A stretch of DNA of 64,000 nucleotides from Pseudoduganella lurida (GTDB lineage: Bacteria; Pseudomonadota; Gammaproteobacteria; Burkholderiales; Burkholderiaceae_D). The DNA is taken from contig NZ_VLLB01000001.1 in assembly GCF_007830455.1 (NCBI RefSeq), forward strand, positions 248,001-312,000, given 5' to 3'. The notes under the pieces are model-generated. The model was not told the DNA's origin, searched no databases, and was given only the letters and a program-made list of their open reading frames with translations. This document shows positions 1 to 10,153 of the stretch, piece by piece; the stretch's first letter is position 1; every line of letters begins with the position of its first letter. The position numbers and the translations under genes were made by a program.

Positions 1-54
1 TGCCTAGACAATAACGGGATCAACCCGACGGCACCTTAACCAAGGAGACACAGT

Positions 55-1758
55 ATGGCAATCACATCCGGCACCGCGGGCGCACCGTCCGTGGGCAAGA
101 CCAAGAGCACGCCGATGACGAAGGAGGAAAAGAAGGTCATCTTCGCTTCCTCGCTCGGCACCGTGTTCGAGTGGTACGATTTTTACCTGTACGGCTCGCT
201 CGCATCGATCATCGCCAAACAGTTCTTCATCGGCGACCCCACCACCACGTTCATCTTCGCGCTGATGGCCTTCGCGGCCGGCTTCATCGTGCGCCCGTTC
301 GGCGCCGTCGTGTTCGGCCGCCTCGGCGACATGATCGGCCGTAAGTACACCTTCCTGATCACGATCCTGATCATGGGCCTGTCCACGTTCATCGTCGGCC
401 TGCTGCCCGGCCACGCCTCCATCGGCATCGCCGCGCCGATCATCCTCGTCACGCTGCGCATCCTGCAGGGCCTGGCCCTCGGCGGCGAATACGGCGGTGC
501 CGCCACCTACGTGGCCGAGCATGCGCCGGAAGGCAAGCGGGGCTTCTTCACGTCGTGGATCCAGACGACGGCCACGATGGGCCTGTTCCTGTCGCTGCTG
601 GTGATCCTGGCGACCCGCCAGGCGATCGGCGAAGACGAATTCCAGGCCTGGGGCTGGCGCATTCCCTTCCTCGTCTCCGTGCTGCTGCTGGGCGTGTCCG
701 TGTGGATCCGCATGGCGATGAGCGAATCGCCCGCGTTCGTGAAGATGAAGGCGGAAGGCAAGACGTCGAAGGCGCCGCTGACGGAAGCGTTCGGCCAGTG
801 GAAGAACATGAAGATCGTCATCCTGGCGCTGATCGGCCTGACGATGGGCCAGGCCGTGGTCTGGTACACCGGCCAGTTCTACGCGCTGTTCTTCATGGAG
901 AAAACGCTGAAGATCGACGGCGCCACGGCCAATATCCTGATCGCCATCGCACTGCTGCTGGCCACGCCGTTCTTCGTGCTGTGGGGCGCGCTGTCGGACA
1001 AGATCGGCCGCAAGTGGATCATCCTGGGTGGCTGCCTGCTGGCCGCAGTGACCTACTTCCCGCTGTTCAAGGCGCTGACGCACTTCGGCAACCCGGCCCT
1101 GGAAACGGCCCTGAACAATTCGCCGGTGGTGGTGGTGGCCAATACGGATTCCTGCCACTTCCAGTTCAACCCGACGGGCACGAAGAAATTCCCGTCCTCC
1201 TGCGATATCGCCACCGGCATCCTGTCCGCCGCCTCGGTGAACTACACCATCCAGGAAGCCCCGGCCGGCACCGTCGCCACCATCAAGGTCGGTCCGAAGG
1301 AGCTCACTTCGTTCGATGCCGTGATGACGCCGGATAACCTGAACTTCGATGCGGCCAGCAAGGACCGCGAAGCCGCCTTCAAGAAGGACGTGGCGGCCGC
1401 CATCAAGGAGGCGGGCTACCCGGCCAAGGCCGATCCGGCCGGCATCAACAAGCCGATGGTGGTGCTGATCCTGTTCATCCTGGTGCTGTACGTGACGATG
1501 GTGTACGGGCCGATCGCGGCGATGCTGGTCGAGATGTTCCCGACGCGGATCCGCTACACATCCATGTCGCTGCCCTATCACATCGGCAATGGCTGGTTCG
1601 GCGGCCTGCTGCCCACCACCGTGTTCGCGCTGGTGGCCTTCAAGGGCGACATCTACTACGGCCTGTGGTATCCGATCGTGATCGCCCTGATCACGCTGGT
1701 GATCGGCGCGCTGTTCGTGCGCGAGACGAAGGACCGCGACATCTACGCAGCCGACTGA
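55..1758 (+). CDS. MHS-family MFS transporter with a large periplasmic insertion
   Basis: This is a 567-residue major facilitator of the metabolite:H+ symporter type (proline/betaine, citrate and dicarboxylate carriers). The N-terminal half has the family's FEWYDFYLYG segment in TM1 and the RLGDMIGRK signature in loop 2-3; a second GALSDKIGRK copy follows TM8. Usual members have about 430-450 residues. The excess is a hydrophilic stretch of roughly residues 340-463 between TM9 and TM10, predicted periplasmic, containing two cysteines (in DSCHF and SSCDI). The start is supported by AAGGAG seven bases upstream. The substrate cannot be read from the sequence. No partner genes adjoin it, so it is probably a single-gene unit ending at the hairpin array that follows. 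Confidence 0.9.
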   Translation: MAITSGTAGAPSVGKTKSTPMTKEEKKVIFASSLGTVFEWYDFYLYGSLASIIAKQFFIGDPTTTFIFALMAFAAGFIVRPFGAVVFGRLGDMIGRKYTFLITILIMGLSTFIVGLLPGHASIGIAAPIILVTLRILQGLALGGEYGGAATYVAEHAPEGKRGFFTSWIQTTATMGLFLSLLVILATRQAIGEDEFQAWGWRIPFLVSVLLLGVSVWIRMAMSESPAFVKMKAEGKTSKAPLTEAFGQWKNMKIVILALIGLTMGQAVVWYTGQFYALFFMEKTLKIDGATANILIAIALLLATPFFVLWGALSDKIGRKWIILGGCLLAAVTYFPLFKALTHFGNPALETALNNSPVVVVANTDSCHFQFNPTGTKKFPSSCDIATGILSAASVNYTIQEAPAGTVATIKVGPKELTSFDAVMTPDNLNFDAASKDREAAFKKDVAAAIKEAGYPAKADPAGINKPMVVLILFILVLYVTMVYGPIAAMLVEMFPTRIRYTSMSLPYHIGNGWFGGLLPTTVFALVAFKGDIYYGLWYPIVIALITLVIGALFVRETKDRDIYAAD

Positions 1759-1800
1759 ACAGGCAGGTTCATGGCTGGCGGCGTACCGGCGCCGCCCTGA

Positions 1801-1938
1801 AGGCCACCCGCGAGGGTGGCCTTTTTTTGTCCGCCCGCCCACCCGCGACGATGGCCCTTTTTGTCCGCCCGTCCACCTGCGAGAATGCCATTTTTTGTCC
1901 GCCCGCCCACCGCGAGGGTGGCCTTTTTTTGTCGGCCT
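1801..1938. repeat. Four tandem terminator-like units of about 34 bp
   Basis: Four head-to-tail units lie between the transporter and the acetyltransferase, at about 1803-1837, 1838-1871, 1872-1905 and 1906-1938. Each reads roughly CCACCCGCGAGGGTGG followed by CC, a T run and GTCCGCCCG. Units 1 and 4 form a perfect hairpin (CCACC, CGCGA loop region, GGTGG) followed by seven T, a textbook intrinsic terminator for the plus strand. Units 2 and 3 have mutated arms (GACGATGG and GAGAATGC) and shorter stems but keep the T run. The array looks like a terminator that was tandemly amplified and then decayed in the middle. Confidence 0.8.
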
Positions 1939-1953
1939 TGCTATGCTCGACCG

Positions 1954-2463
1954 ATGCACACCTTCCTGATCCGCTCCTTCGAGGCCGGCGAATGGGCCGC
2001 ATGGCGCACGCTGCGCCTGGCCGCGCTGGCCGATGCCCCGTATGCCTTTTCCGCGTCGCTGGCCGATGCGCAGGCGCGGCCCGACGCCACGTGGGCCGCG
2101 CTGCTGGCGAAGACCGTCGCTTCGCCGGTGGACCTGCCGCTGCTGGCCGAATGCGACGGCCAGCCGGCCGGCCTGGCCTGGGCGCAGGACAATGAAGGGA
2201 TCGTCAATGCCTATCAGGTGTGGGTGGCGCCGGCGTACCGCGGCCGCGGCATCGCGCAGGCCCTGATGGAACGGGGGATCGGCTGGGCGCGCGAACGGCG
2301 TGCCAGCGCTGTCGAACTGGGTGTGACGAAGCTCGATACGCCGGCGTTCCGGCTGTACCAGCGGCTGGGATTCGAAGCGTGGGGAGCGGCGGTGCCGATG
2401 GCGAACCGGCCGGCATTCGAGGAGCAGCCGATGCGGCTGCGCCTCGATGGAGGGTCGGGCTGA
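1954..2463 (+). CDS. GNAT-family N-acetyltransferase
   Basis: This 169-residue protein has the GNAT fold. The acetyl-CoA binding motif A is visible as VWVAPAYRGRGIAQALMERG (R/Q-x-x-G-x-G/A), followed by the C-terminal LGVTKLDTPAFRLYQRLGFE segment typical of motif B. The open frame extends upstream through the terminator repeats, but MHTFLIRSFE at 1954 is the natural start because everything before it is repeat sequence. The substrate is unknown; similar proteins acetylate small amines or protein N-termini. It ends four bases before the convergent nadC stop codon. Confidence 0.85.
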   Translation: MHTFLIRSFEAGEWAAWRTLRLAALADAPYAFSASLADAQARPDATWAALLAKTVASPVDLPLLAECDGQPAGLAWAQDNEGIVNAYQVWVAPAYRGRGIAQALMERGIGWARERRASAVELGVTKLDTPAFRLYQRLGFEAWGAAVPMANRPAFEEQPMRLRLDGGSG

Positions 2464-2467
2464 CCGA

Positions 2468-3361
2468 TCAGCGCAGCGTGCCGTCGATGATGCGCAGCGA
2501 GTAGTCGGTGGCCTTGATGTCCTTCGTCAGCGCGCCGATCGAGATGCGGTGCACGCCCGTTTCGGCGATGCCGCGCACCGTGTCGACATTGACGCCGCCG
2601 GAAGCCTCCAGCAGCGCGCGGCCCCGGTTGATCTGCACCGCTTCGCGCATGGCGGCCAGGTCGAAGTTGTCGAGCAGGACCGAGGTGGCGCCGGCCGTCA
2701 GCGCCTCTTCCAGCTCGACCAGGTTTTCCACTTCCACCTGGACGGTCACGGCAGCGCCGGTGGCCGTCGTGCCGGCCAGGCGCGCCGCCACCAGCGCCGC
2801 CGTGATGCCGCCGGCAGCAGCGATATGGTTTTCCTTGATCAGGATGCCGTCGTACAGCGCCAGCCGCTGGTTCTGGCCGCCGCCCACGCGCACCGCATAT
2901 TTTTGCGCCAGGCGCAGGCCCGGCAGCGTCTTGCGCGTGTCGAGGATGGCGGCCTGCGTGCCGGCGATCACGTCCACGTAGCGCCGCGTGGCCGTGGCCA
3001 CGCCGGACAGCAACTGCAGGAAGTTCAGCGCCGAACGCTCGGCCGTCAGGATCGCGCGCGATGGCCCGACCAGCGTGCAGACGGCGCTGTCGGCCGTCAT
3101 CAGGTCGCCCTCGGCGTAATGCCATTCGATGCCGATCGCGGAACTGACGGCATGCATGATGCCCTCGAACCACGGTGCGCCGCACAGCACGGCATTCTCG
3201 CGCACGATCACGCGGGCGGCGCTGCGGCCGCCTTCCGGCACGAGCTTGCCCGTCAGGTCGCCAGTGCCCACGTCTTCCAGCAACGCGGACAGCAGGTTGG
3301 CCTCGAAGGCGCGGGTCAGCGCCGCGTCGAACGGTGCAAAACGGTTTTTCAGAGTGCTCAA
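2468..3361 (-). CDS. nadC: Nicotinate-nucleotide pyrophosphorylase (carboxylating)
   Basis: Quinolinate phosphoribosyltransferase makes nicotinate mononucleotide, CO2 and PPi from quinolinate and PRPP in de novo NAD synthesis. The 297-residue protein has the family landmarks: EDVGTGDLTGKLVP near the N-terminus, DTRKTLPGLRLAQKYAVRVGGG (substrate-binding RKT and R residues), NQRLALYDGILIKENH, and EVENLVELEEAL followed by LLDNFD. The start codon is TTG; AAGGA lies six bases upstream and no in-frame ATG precedes the conserved region. It follows nadA by nine bases, so the two are one operon transcribed leftward. Confidence 0.95.
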   Translation of the reverse strand: MSTLKNRFAPFDAALTRAFEANLLSALLEDVGTGDLTGKLVPEGGRSAARVIVRENAVLCGAPWFEGIMHAVSSAIGIEWHYAEGDLMTADSAVCTLVGPSRAILTAERSALNFLQLLSGVATATRRYVDVIAGTQAAILDTRKTLPGLRLAQKYAVRVGGGQNQRLALYDGILIKENHIAAAGGITAALVAARLAGTTATGAAVTVQVEVENLVELEEALTAGATSVLLDNFDLAAMREAVQINRGRALLEASGGVNVDTVRGIAETGVHRISIGALTKDIKATDYSLRIIDGTLR

Positions 3362-3370
3362 GATGGTTCC

Positions 3371-4525
3371 TTACGCCGGGCCGATGCCGGAGAACAGTCG
3401 GGCTTCTTTCGCCAGGTCGGCACCCGGTGCTATCTTCGCCTTCTTCGCCGCGGAGAAATCCAGCATGCGGTTGATCGACACCTGCGCCTGCGCGCCGACG
3501 GCGGGATCCACGTGGATCTCGTTCGTCAGGTTTTCCAGCACGTCGGCCAGGTTGCGCAGGCCGTTCATCGCCATCCACGGGCAGTGCGCGCAGCTCTTGC
3601 AGGTGGCGCTGTTGCCGGCGGTCGGCGCTTCGATGAATGTCTTGGTCGGCGCGGCCAGGCGCATCTTGTGCAGGATGCCGTTGTCGGTGGCGACGATGAA
3701 CTCCGTCGCATCCATGCTGACGGCGGCGGCGATCAGCTGCGACGTTGAACCGATCACGTCCGCCTGTTCGACCACATTGGCCGGCGACTCGGGGTGCACC
3801 AGCACCTTTGCATCGGGGTGCTCGGCCTTCAGCAGGTCCAGCTCCACGCCCTTGAACTCGTCGTGCACGAGGCAGGAGCCCTGCCACAGCAGCATGTCGG
3901 CGCCGGTCTGTTTCTGGATGTAGCCGCCCAGGTGCTTGTCGGGTGCCCACAGGATCTTCTTGCCCTGCTCGTGCAGGTGCCTGACGATGTCCAGCCCGAT
4001 CGACGACGTGACCATCCAGTCCGCACGCGCTTTCACGGCAGCGCTGGTGTTCGCGTAGACGACGACGGTGCGGTCCGGATGCTGGTCGCAGAACGCCGCG
4101 AATTCATCGGGATCGCAGCCCAGGTCCAGCGAGCAGGTGGCGTCCAGGTCCGGCATCAGCACGGTCTTTTCCGGCGACAGGATCTTCGACGTCTCGCCCA
4201 TGAACTTGACGCCGGCCACCACCAGGGTCTGCGCCGGATGGTCGCGGCCGAAGCGCGCCATCTCCAGCGAATCGGAGACGCAGCCGCCGGTTTCCTCGGC
4301 CAGGTCCTGCAGGTCCGCATCCACGTAGTAGTGCGCCACCAGCACGGCGTTCCGTTCACGCAGCAGCGTGCGGATGCGCTCCTTCAGCAGGATCTTCTCG
4401 CTTGCCGGCACCGGCGCCGGCGTGCGCGCCCATGCATGGGCCACGCAACTGCCGCCCTGCTCGTTGTCCTCGAGCAGCGGCTTTTCGTATTCGACTGTCT
4501 TGATAGGTATGGCTACGCTGTTCAT
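3371..4525 (-). CDS. nadA: Quinolinate synthase
   Basis: NadA condenses iminoaspartate with dihydroxyacetone phosphate to quinolinate using an oxygen-sensitive [4Fe-4S] cluster. The 384-residue product carries the typical blocks [50 protein letters not shown] and a C-terminal [13 protein letters not shown]. Cluster-ligand cysteines are seen in TGGC, in LWQGSC and in the CKSC/HC motif. A longer frame reaches 4582, but the methionine at 4525 ([10 protein letters not shown]) begins the part that resembles the family; the choice is moderately sure. No L-aspartate oxidase (nadB) gene adjoins it in this window. Confidence 0.95.
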   Translation of the reverse strand: MNSVAIPIKTVEYEKPLLEDNEQGGSCVAHAWARTPAPVPASEKILLKERIRTLLRERNAVLVAHYYVDADLQDLAEETGGCVSDSLEMARFGRDHPAQTLVVAGVKFMGETSKILSPEKTVLMPDLDATCSLDLGCDPDEFAAFCDQHPDRTVVVYANTSAAVKARADWMVTSSIGLDIVRHLHEQGKKILWAPDKHLGGYIQKQTGADMLLWQGSCLVHDEFKGVELDLLKAEHPDAKVLVHPESPANVVEQADVIGSTSQLIAAAVSMDATEFIVATDNGILHKMRLAAPTKTFIEAPTAGNSATCKSCAHCPWMAMNGLRNLADVLENLTNEIHVDPAVGAQAQVSINRMLDFSAAKKAKIAPGADLAKEARLFSGIGPA

Positions 4526-4654
4526 CGCTTTGTCCGTTGCACTGTATTCCCGTGACTTTTCGGGCTCTCGAGAAAGCGTCATGCGCGACGTCGGATCTGG
4601 CTGAGGAACGGAGGCCAGCGTATGGCGTTGCGCAATAGCTTGATCGAGGTTCCC

Positions 4655-6253
4655 TCAGTTGATGCCCTGGCTGGTCAGGTACTCTTCGTAGTTGCCGCGG
4701 AAATCGACGATCTCGTTTTCCTTGATCTCGAGGATGCGGTTGGCCAGCGACGACACGAATTCCCGGTCATGCGAGACGAAGATCAGCGTGCCGGCATACT
4801 TGTCCAGCGCGATGTTCAGCGACTCGATCGATTCCATGTCCATGTGGTTCGTCGGCTCGTCGAGCAGCAGCACGTTGTGACGGCCCAGCATCAGCTTGCC
4901 GTACATCATGCGGCCCTTCTCGCCACCGGACAGCACGCGCACGGATTTCTTCACCTCTTCGCCGCCGAACAGCAGGCGGCCCAGGCTGGAGCGCACGGCC
5001 TGGTCGTCGTCGCCCTCCTTCGTCCACTGGCCCATCCAGTCCGTCAGGTTCACGTCGGCCGGGAATTCCTCGGTCGGATCCTGCGGCATGTAGCCCACGT
5101 TGGCGTTCTCGGCCCACTTGACGCGGCCGGTATCCGGTTGCAGGTGCGCCTGCTCGCCGGCGATGCAGCGCAGCAGCGTGGTTTTGCCGGCACCGTTGGC
5201 GCCGATGATCGCGATGCGCTCGCCCGCTTCCACCATGATGGAAAAATTCCTGAACAGGGTGCGGTCGTAGGTCTTCGAGATGCCCTCTACCTCGACGGCC
5301 AGGCGGTGCAGCTTCTTCTCGCCATCGAAGCGCACGAACGGATAGGCGCGCGAGGACGGCTTGATGTCTTCCACCTTGATCTTGTCGATCATCTTGGCGC
5401 GGGAAGTCGCCTGGCGGGCCTTCGACTTGTTCGCCGAGAAGCGGCGCACGAAGTCCTGCAGCTCGGCGACCTTGTCCTTCGCCTTGGCGTTGTTGGCCAG
5501 CTGCTGGTTGCGGGCCTGCGTGGAGGCCAGCATGTAGTCGTCGTAGTTGCCCGGGTAGATCTTCAGGGTGCCGTAGTCCATGTCGGCCACGTGCGTGCAC
5601 ACCTGGTTCAGGAAGTGGCGATCGTGGGAGATGATGATCATCGTCGAGTTACGCTGGTTCAGCACGTCTTCCAGCCACCGGATCGTGTCGATGTCCAGGT
5701 TGTTGGTCGGCTCGTCGAGCAGCAGGATGTCGGGGTTCGAGAACAGCGCCTGTGCCAGCAGCACGCGCAGCTTCCAGCCCGGCGCCACGGCGCTCATGGG
5801 GCCCTGGTGCAGGTCGATGCCGACACCGGCGCCCAGCAGCAGTTCGCCGGCACGCGCTTCTGCCGTGTAGCCGTCGAACTCGGAGACCTTGCCTTCCAGC
5901 TCGGCGGCCTTCATGTAGTCGTCGTCCGTCGCTTCCGGGTTCGCGTAGATCGCGTCGCGCTCGGTGATCGCGGCCCACATCTCGGTGTGGCCCATCATCA
6001 CGACATCCAGCACGCGCATCTCTTCATACGCGAACTGGTCCTGGCGCAGCTTGCCCAGGCGCTCGTTCACGTCCAGCATCACGTTGCCGGCCGTCGGCTC
6101 CAGGTCGCCGCCGAGGATTTTCATGAAGGTGGACTTGCCGCAGCCGTTGGCGCCGATCAGGCCGTAGCGGTTGCCGTCGCCGAACTTGACGGAGATGTTC
6201 TCGAACAGCGGCTTGACGCCGAACTGCATGGTGATGTTTGCGGTGGATAGCAC
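4655..6253 (-). CDS. ybiT: ABC-F family ATPase, YbiT type
   Basis: This soluble protein of 532 residues has two ABC cassettes and no membrane domain. Walker A motifs are GANGCGKST (N half) and GANGAGKTT (C half), Walker B is [14 protein letters not shown] and [14 protein letters not shown]. The linker between them is the charged ABC-F interdomain region around residues 240-330. The product starts [12 protein letters not shown] and matches E. coli YbiT in length and opening sequence rather than EttA or Uup. ABC-F proteins act at the ribosomal E site to relieve stalled translation. The start codon is GTG with AAGGG seven bases upstream. It is monocistronic, flanked by ldcA and nadA. Confidence 0.92.
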   Translation of the reverse strand: MLSTANITMQFGVKPLFENISVKFGDGNRYGLIGANGCGKSTFMKILGGDLEPTAGNVMLDVNERLGKLRQDQFAYEEMRVLDVVMMGHTEMWAAITERDAIYANPEATDDDYMKAAELEGKVSEFDGYTAEARAGELLLGAGVGIDLHQGPMSAVAPGWKLRVLLAQALFSNPDILLLDEPTNNLDIDTIRWLEDVLNQRNSTMIIISHDRHFLNQVCTHVADMDYGTLKIYPGNYDDYMLASTQARNQQLANNAKAKDKVAELQDFVRRFSANKSKARQATSRAKMIDKIKVEDIKPSSRAYPFVRFDGEKKLHRLAVEVEGISKTYDRTLFRNFSIMVEAGERIAIIGANGAGKTTLLRCIAGEQAHLQPDTGRVKWAENANVGYMPQDPTEEFPADVNLTDWMGQWTKEGDDDQAVRSSLGRLLFGGEEVKKSVRVLSGGEKGRMMYGKLMLGRHNVLLLDEPTNHMDMESIESLNIALDKYAGTLIFVSHDREFVSSLANRILEIKENEIVDFRGNYEEYLTSQGIN

Positions 6254-6333
6254 TGATGGGCCCTTAAATTCTTAGTAATGCACGAGGTACTTGATGAACC
6301 GGGCATTTTACCATCCCGGCGGACTGCCGGCAG

Positions 6334-7251
6334 CTAGCGGGTCGGCCGGGCCAGCGTCGGATAATCCGTGACGGTCAGGTCGAAACCGCCGTCATCCGAG
6401 ACGAGGCGCGCCCGCCCGCCGAACGGCAGCGTGCAGCGCTCCTTCACGTGGCCGAACGGCAGGCCCGTGAGGATGGGCATCGGCAGCGTGGTGCGCAGGT
6501 AGGCCAGCATGGCGTCGAAGTCATAGCCGTTGTCGAACGGCGCCAGCCGGTAGCCGGACACGTCGCCCAGCACGATGGCGCGCTGGCCGTCCAGCACGCC
6601 GGCATACAGCAGCTGCAGCAGCATCCGTTCGATGCGGTACGGGTGCTCGCCGATATCCTCGAGGAACAGGATGCCGTGCGGGACGCGCGCGAAATACGGC
6701 GTGCCGACCAGGTGGTTCAGCATGGCGAGATTGCCGCCCCACAGCGTGCCTTCGACATCGACCAGCGGATTGCCCGTGGCCATACCGCGCACGCGATGCG
6801 TGGGACCCTGCAGGCACTGCCAGAACTGGTCCAGCGTGTAGCCGACCGGTTCGTCGCGGATGAAATCGTCGCACACCATCGGGCCGGCGAAGCTTTGCCG
6901 GCCCGTGGCAGCCATCAGGCCCATGTGGAACGCGGTGAAGTCGCTGTAGCCGCAGAACAGCTTGCCGCTGTCCGCCATCATGCTGAAATCGATCTGCGGC
7001 AGGAGGCGCGAGATGCCGTACGAGCCGCGCAATGCCATCACGATCTGCGCATCCGGATCGCGCGCCGCCGCTTCCAGTTGCGCCAGGCGGCCCGCACCGG
7101 TGCCGCCGAAACGCTGGAATTTGTCGCCAGGGTCGTAGTAGTTGTGGACGGTGACGCCGCCCTCTTCCAGGCGGGCGATGCCGCGTGCCACCGCGGCGTC
7201 ATCGAGGGCGGCGCCGCTCGGTGCAGCGATGGCGATGCAGATGTTCTTCAA
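6334..7251 (-). CDS. ldcA: LD-carboxypeptidase (murein tetrapeptide carboxypeptidase, peptidase family S66)
   Basis: LdcA removes the terminal D-Ala from cytoplasmic murein tetrapeptides during cell-wall recycling. The 305-residue sequence shows the S66 pattern: ALRGSYGISRLLPQIDF, the nucleophile segment FCGYSDFTAFH (serine), GTLWGGNLAMLNHLVGTPYF, the catalytic glutamate in LFLEDIGEHPYRIERML, and the histidine in GLPFGHVKERCTLP. The start is TTG at 7251: the only in-frame options lie between it and the tadA stop codon 33 bases upstream. No clear ribosome site is visible, so the gene may depend on coupling to tadA. It is the last gene of the queE-queD-tadA run. Confidence 0.92.
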   Translation of the reverse strand: MKNICIAIAAPSGAALDDAAVARGIARLEEGGVTVHNYYDPGDKFQRFGGTGAGRLAQLEAAARDPDAQIVMALRGSYGISRLLPQIDFSMMADSGKLFCGYSDFTAFHMGLMAATGRQSFAGPMVCDDFIRDEPVGYTLDQFWQCLQGPTHRVRGMATGNPLVDVEGTLWGGNLAMLNHLVGTPYFARVPHGILFLEDIGEHPYRIERMLLQLLYAGVLDGQRAIVLGDVSGYRLAPFDNGYDFDAMLAYLRTTLPMPILTGLPFGHVKERCTLPFGGRARLVSDDGGFDLTVTDYPTLARPTR

Positions 7252-7284
7252 AGGAGGGTCCGGGTGGTGGATGGCGCGGCCATC

Positions 7285-8299
<1,015 letters not shown>

Positions 8300-8311
8300 A
8301 GGCGGATCCGG

Positions 8312-8947
8312 TCAGGGAATGTTCAGGAGTTTATGGGTTTGCAGCGAGAGCTTCCATTTCGGATTGCGCTTGCACGTTTCGATCGCCAGCGTGGTGTTGA
8401 ACGCCGCCAGCGGGCCGTCCATCGGCTGGACGAAGAAATTGTCGAAGTCGAGGCCTTCGTAGTCGGCCAGGTCCTGTCCCGCCTGCGGGATGACCACCTT
8501 CAGTTCGCTGCCCTTGCCGACCACCAGCGTCGAACCCACTTTCGGGCTCACGCAGATCCAGTCGACGCCGCTCGGGACGGGCAGCGTGCCGTTCGTTTCG
8601 ATGGCGATCGTGAAGCCCTTCGCATGCATCGCATCGATCAGCGGCGCATCGAGCTGCAGCAGCGGTTCGCCGCCCGTGAAGACGACATACTTGCTGGCGG
8701 CATGGGTGTCGGGCCACAGGCTGTCGATCACGTCGGCCAGCGCCAGCGGCGTGGTGAACTTGCCACCACGCTCGCCGTCCGTGCCCACGAAGTCCGTGTC
8801 GCAGAACTGGCAGGTGGCGCTGGCGCGGTCGCTTTCGCGGCCGGTCCACAGATTGCAGCCGGAAAACCGGCAGAACACGGCGGGACGGCCCGCATGGGCG
8901 CCCTCGCCCTGCAGTGTATAGAAGATTTCTTTGATGCTGTAAGTCAC
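8312..8947 (-). CDS. queE: 7-carboxy-7-deazaguanine synthase (radical SAM)
   Basis: QueE rearranges carboxytetrahydropterin to 7-carboxy-7-deazaguanine with S-adenosylmethionine and a [4Fe-4S] cluster. The cluster motif is the QueE-specific expanded form: FSGCNLWTGRESDRASATC then QFCDTDF, that is C-x14-C-x2-C. SAM-binding FTGGEPLLQ follows. The open frame reaches 9010 through non-ATG codons, but a GTG at 8947 gives VTYSIKEIFYTLQGEG, the usual QueE beginning, with AGGA placed about seven bases upstream. This yields 211 residues, normal for the family. It heads the leftward queE-queD-tadA-ldcA run. Confidence 0.93.
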   Translation of the reverse strand: MTYSIKEIFYTLQGEGAHAGRPAVFCRFSGCNLWTGRESDRASATCQFCDTDFVGTDGERGGKFTTPLALADVIDSLWPDTHAASKYVVFTGGEPLLQLDAPLIDAMHAKGFTIAIETNGTLPVPSGVDWICVSPKVGSTLVVGKGSELKVVIPQAGQDLADYEGLDFDNFFVQPMDGPLAAFNTTLAIETCKRNPKWKLSLQTHKLLNIP

Positions 8948-9129
8948 GATGCTTCCTGATACGACCAAACGTGGTCCGGCAAGGGTTCCCGTCGGAGGCC
9001 GAGCGGGCAACCTTCAATTATAAGTCAAACATCGGCGTTGCGCCTCCGATGAACATTTTGACGCTGCACAAAACCATTCCCGGTCGGTTCCGCTAACGTC
9101 CTTTCACGGAGATGACTGGAGGCAACACG

Positions 9130-10068
9130 ATGAGATGCCGGACAAAATCCTCGTATCTTCCTGGCGGGCACCTGCTGCCGGGTGTCGTGCTCGCCTGCGC
9201 CGCACCGGTGGCCGGCGCCCTGCCTTCCGCCGGCCCCGTCGGCTGGTTCGCCATCGGCCTCCTTGCCATTCTGTGCTGGCTGTTCTCGCGCCAGCTGCGG
9301 CTGGTGCGGCGCTGCGAGCGTTTGCGCCACAAGCTGGTGGCCGAACACGCGCTGCGGGCGAGCGCCGAACGGGCGCTGCTGGAACGCCACGCCGCGCTGG
9401 TCGCCCGGGACGCAAGCGTCCAGGCAGCACGCCTCGCCGAACGTCGGCGCATCGGCCGCGACATCCATGACGACCTGGGCCAGCACCTGCTCACGCTGCA
9501 CCTCGATATCGGCGCGCTGCACGCCAATCCGCAGTTGCCGGCCTGGCTGCAGCCACAGGTCGCCATGATCGAGCGGCATCTGTGCCTGACGGTACGCTCG
9601 CTGCGCGGCGTGATCGACGGCCTGCGGCCGGCGGCGCTCGAACACGGCCTGCCGCAGGCGGTGCGCCGCCAGCTCGACGAGTTCGCCAGGCTGTCCGGCG
9701 TGCGCTGCCACCTCGACGGCAGCGGCTGGTCCGGCAGCGCCGTGCCCGCCGTGGAGACGGCCATGTTCCGCATCCTGCAGGAAGCCCTGTCGAACGTGCT
9801 GCGCCATGCGGCCGCCAGCGAGGTGCACGTCACGCTCGCCCGCGCCCCGGAAGGCGCAGCGCTGACCGTGCGCGACAACGGCATCGGCCTGCCGCCGGCG
9901 CGGGAGCGGCGCGGCCAGGGGCTGGCCGGCATTGCCGACCGGGTTGCGGCGGCCGGCGGCCGTTTGCGCCTCGATAGCCAGCCAGGGGAAGGCACGTCGC
10001 TGTGTGCCACCGTGCCTGTGGCGCCGCCGGACATGGCCGAGGCCGATCCGGCAGCCGTTTGCGGTTGA
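9130..10068 (+). CDS. Orphan sensor histidine kinase, NarL/HisKA_3 type
   Basis: The 312-residue protein has two probable membrane segments within about the first 55 residues, then a HisKA_3 dimerisation domain with the phosphoacceptor in RRRIGRDIHDDLGQHLL (His near residue 112). The ATPase follows with an N-box ILQEALSNVLRHA and the G1-type DNGIGL and GQGLAGI motifs. The ATG at 9130 has GGAGG seven bases upstream, better than the ATG at 9112. There is no sizeable sensor domain and no response regulator in the neighbourhood, so its partner must be encoded elsewhere. Confidence 0.88.
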   Translation: MRCRTKSSYLPGGHLLPGVVLACAAPVAGALPSAGPVGWFAIGLLAILCWLFSRQLRLVRRCERLRHKLVAEHALRASAERALLERHAALVARDASVQAARLAERRRIGRDIHDDLGQHLLTLHLDIGALHANPQLPAWLQPQVAMIERHLCLTVRSLRGVIDGLRPAALEHGLPQAVRRQLDEFARLSGVRCHLDGSGWSGSAVPAVETAMFRILQEALSNVLRHAAASEVHVTLARAPEGAALTVRDNGIGLPPARERRGQGLAGIADRVAAAGGRLRLDSQPGEGTSLCATVPVAPPDMAEADPAAVCG

Positions 10069-10153
10069 TCAAACGCAACGCCGTTACCGCATAGCACAAT
10101 CCAGATTCCCATCAATGCAGTGCCCGCAACGATCGCCTAGAGAACCGGCCACC

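Noticed and set aside
8948..9129. Possible preQ1-type riboswitch before queE
   Set aside because: No aptamer-like hairpin with an A-rich tail near the queE start could be found; the leader looks like an ordinary divergent promoter region.
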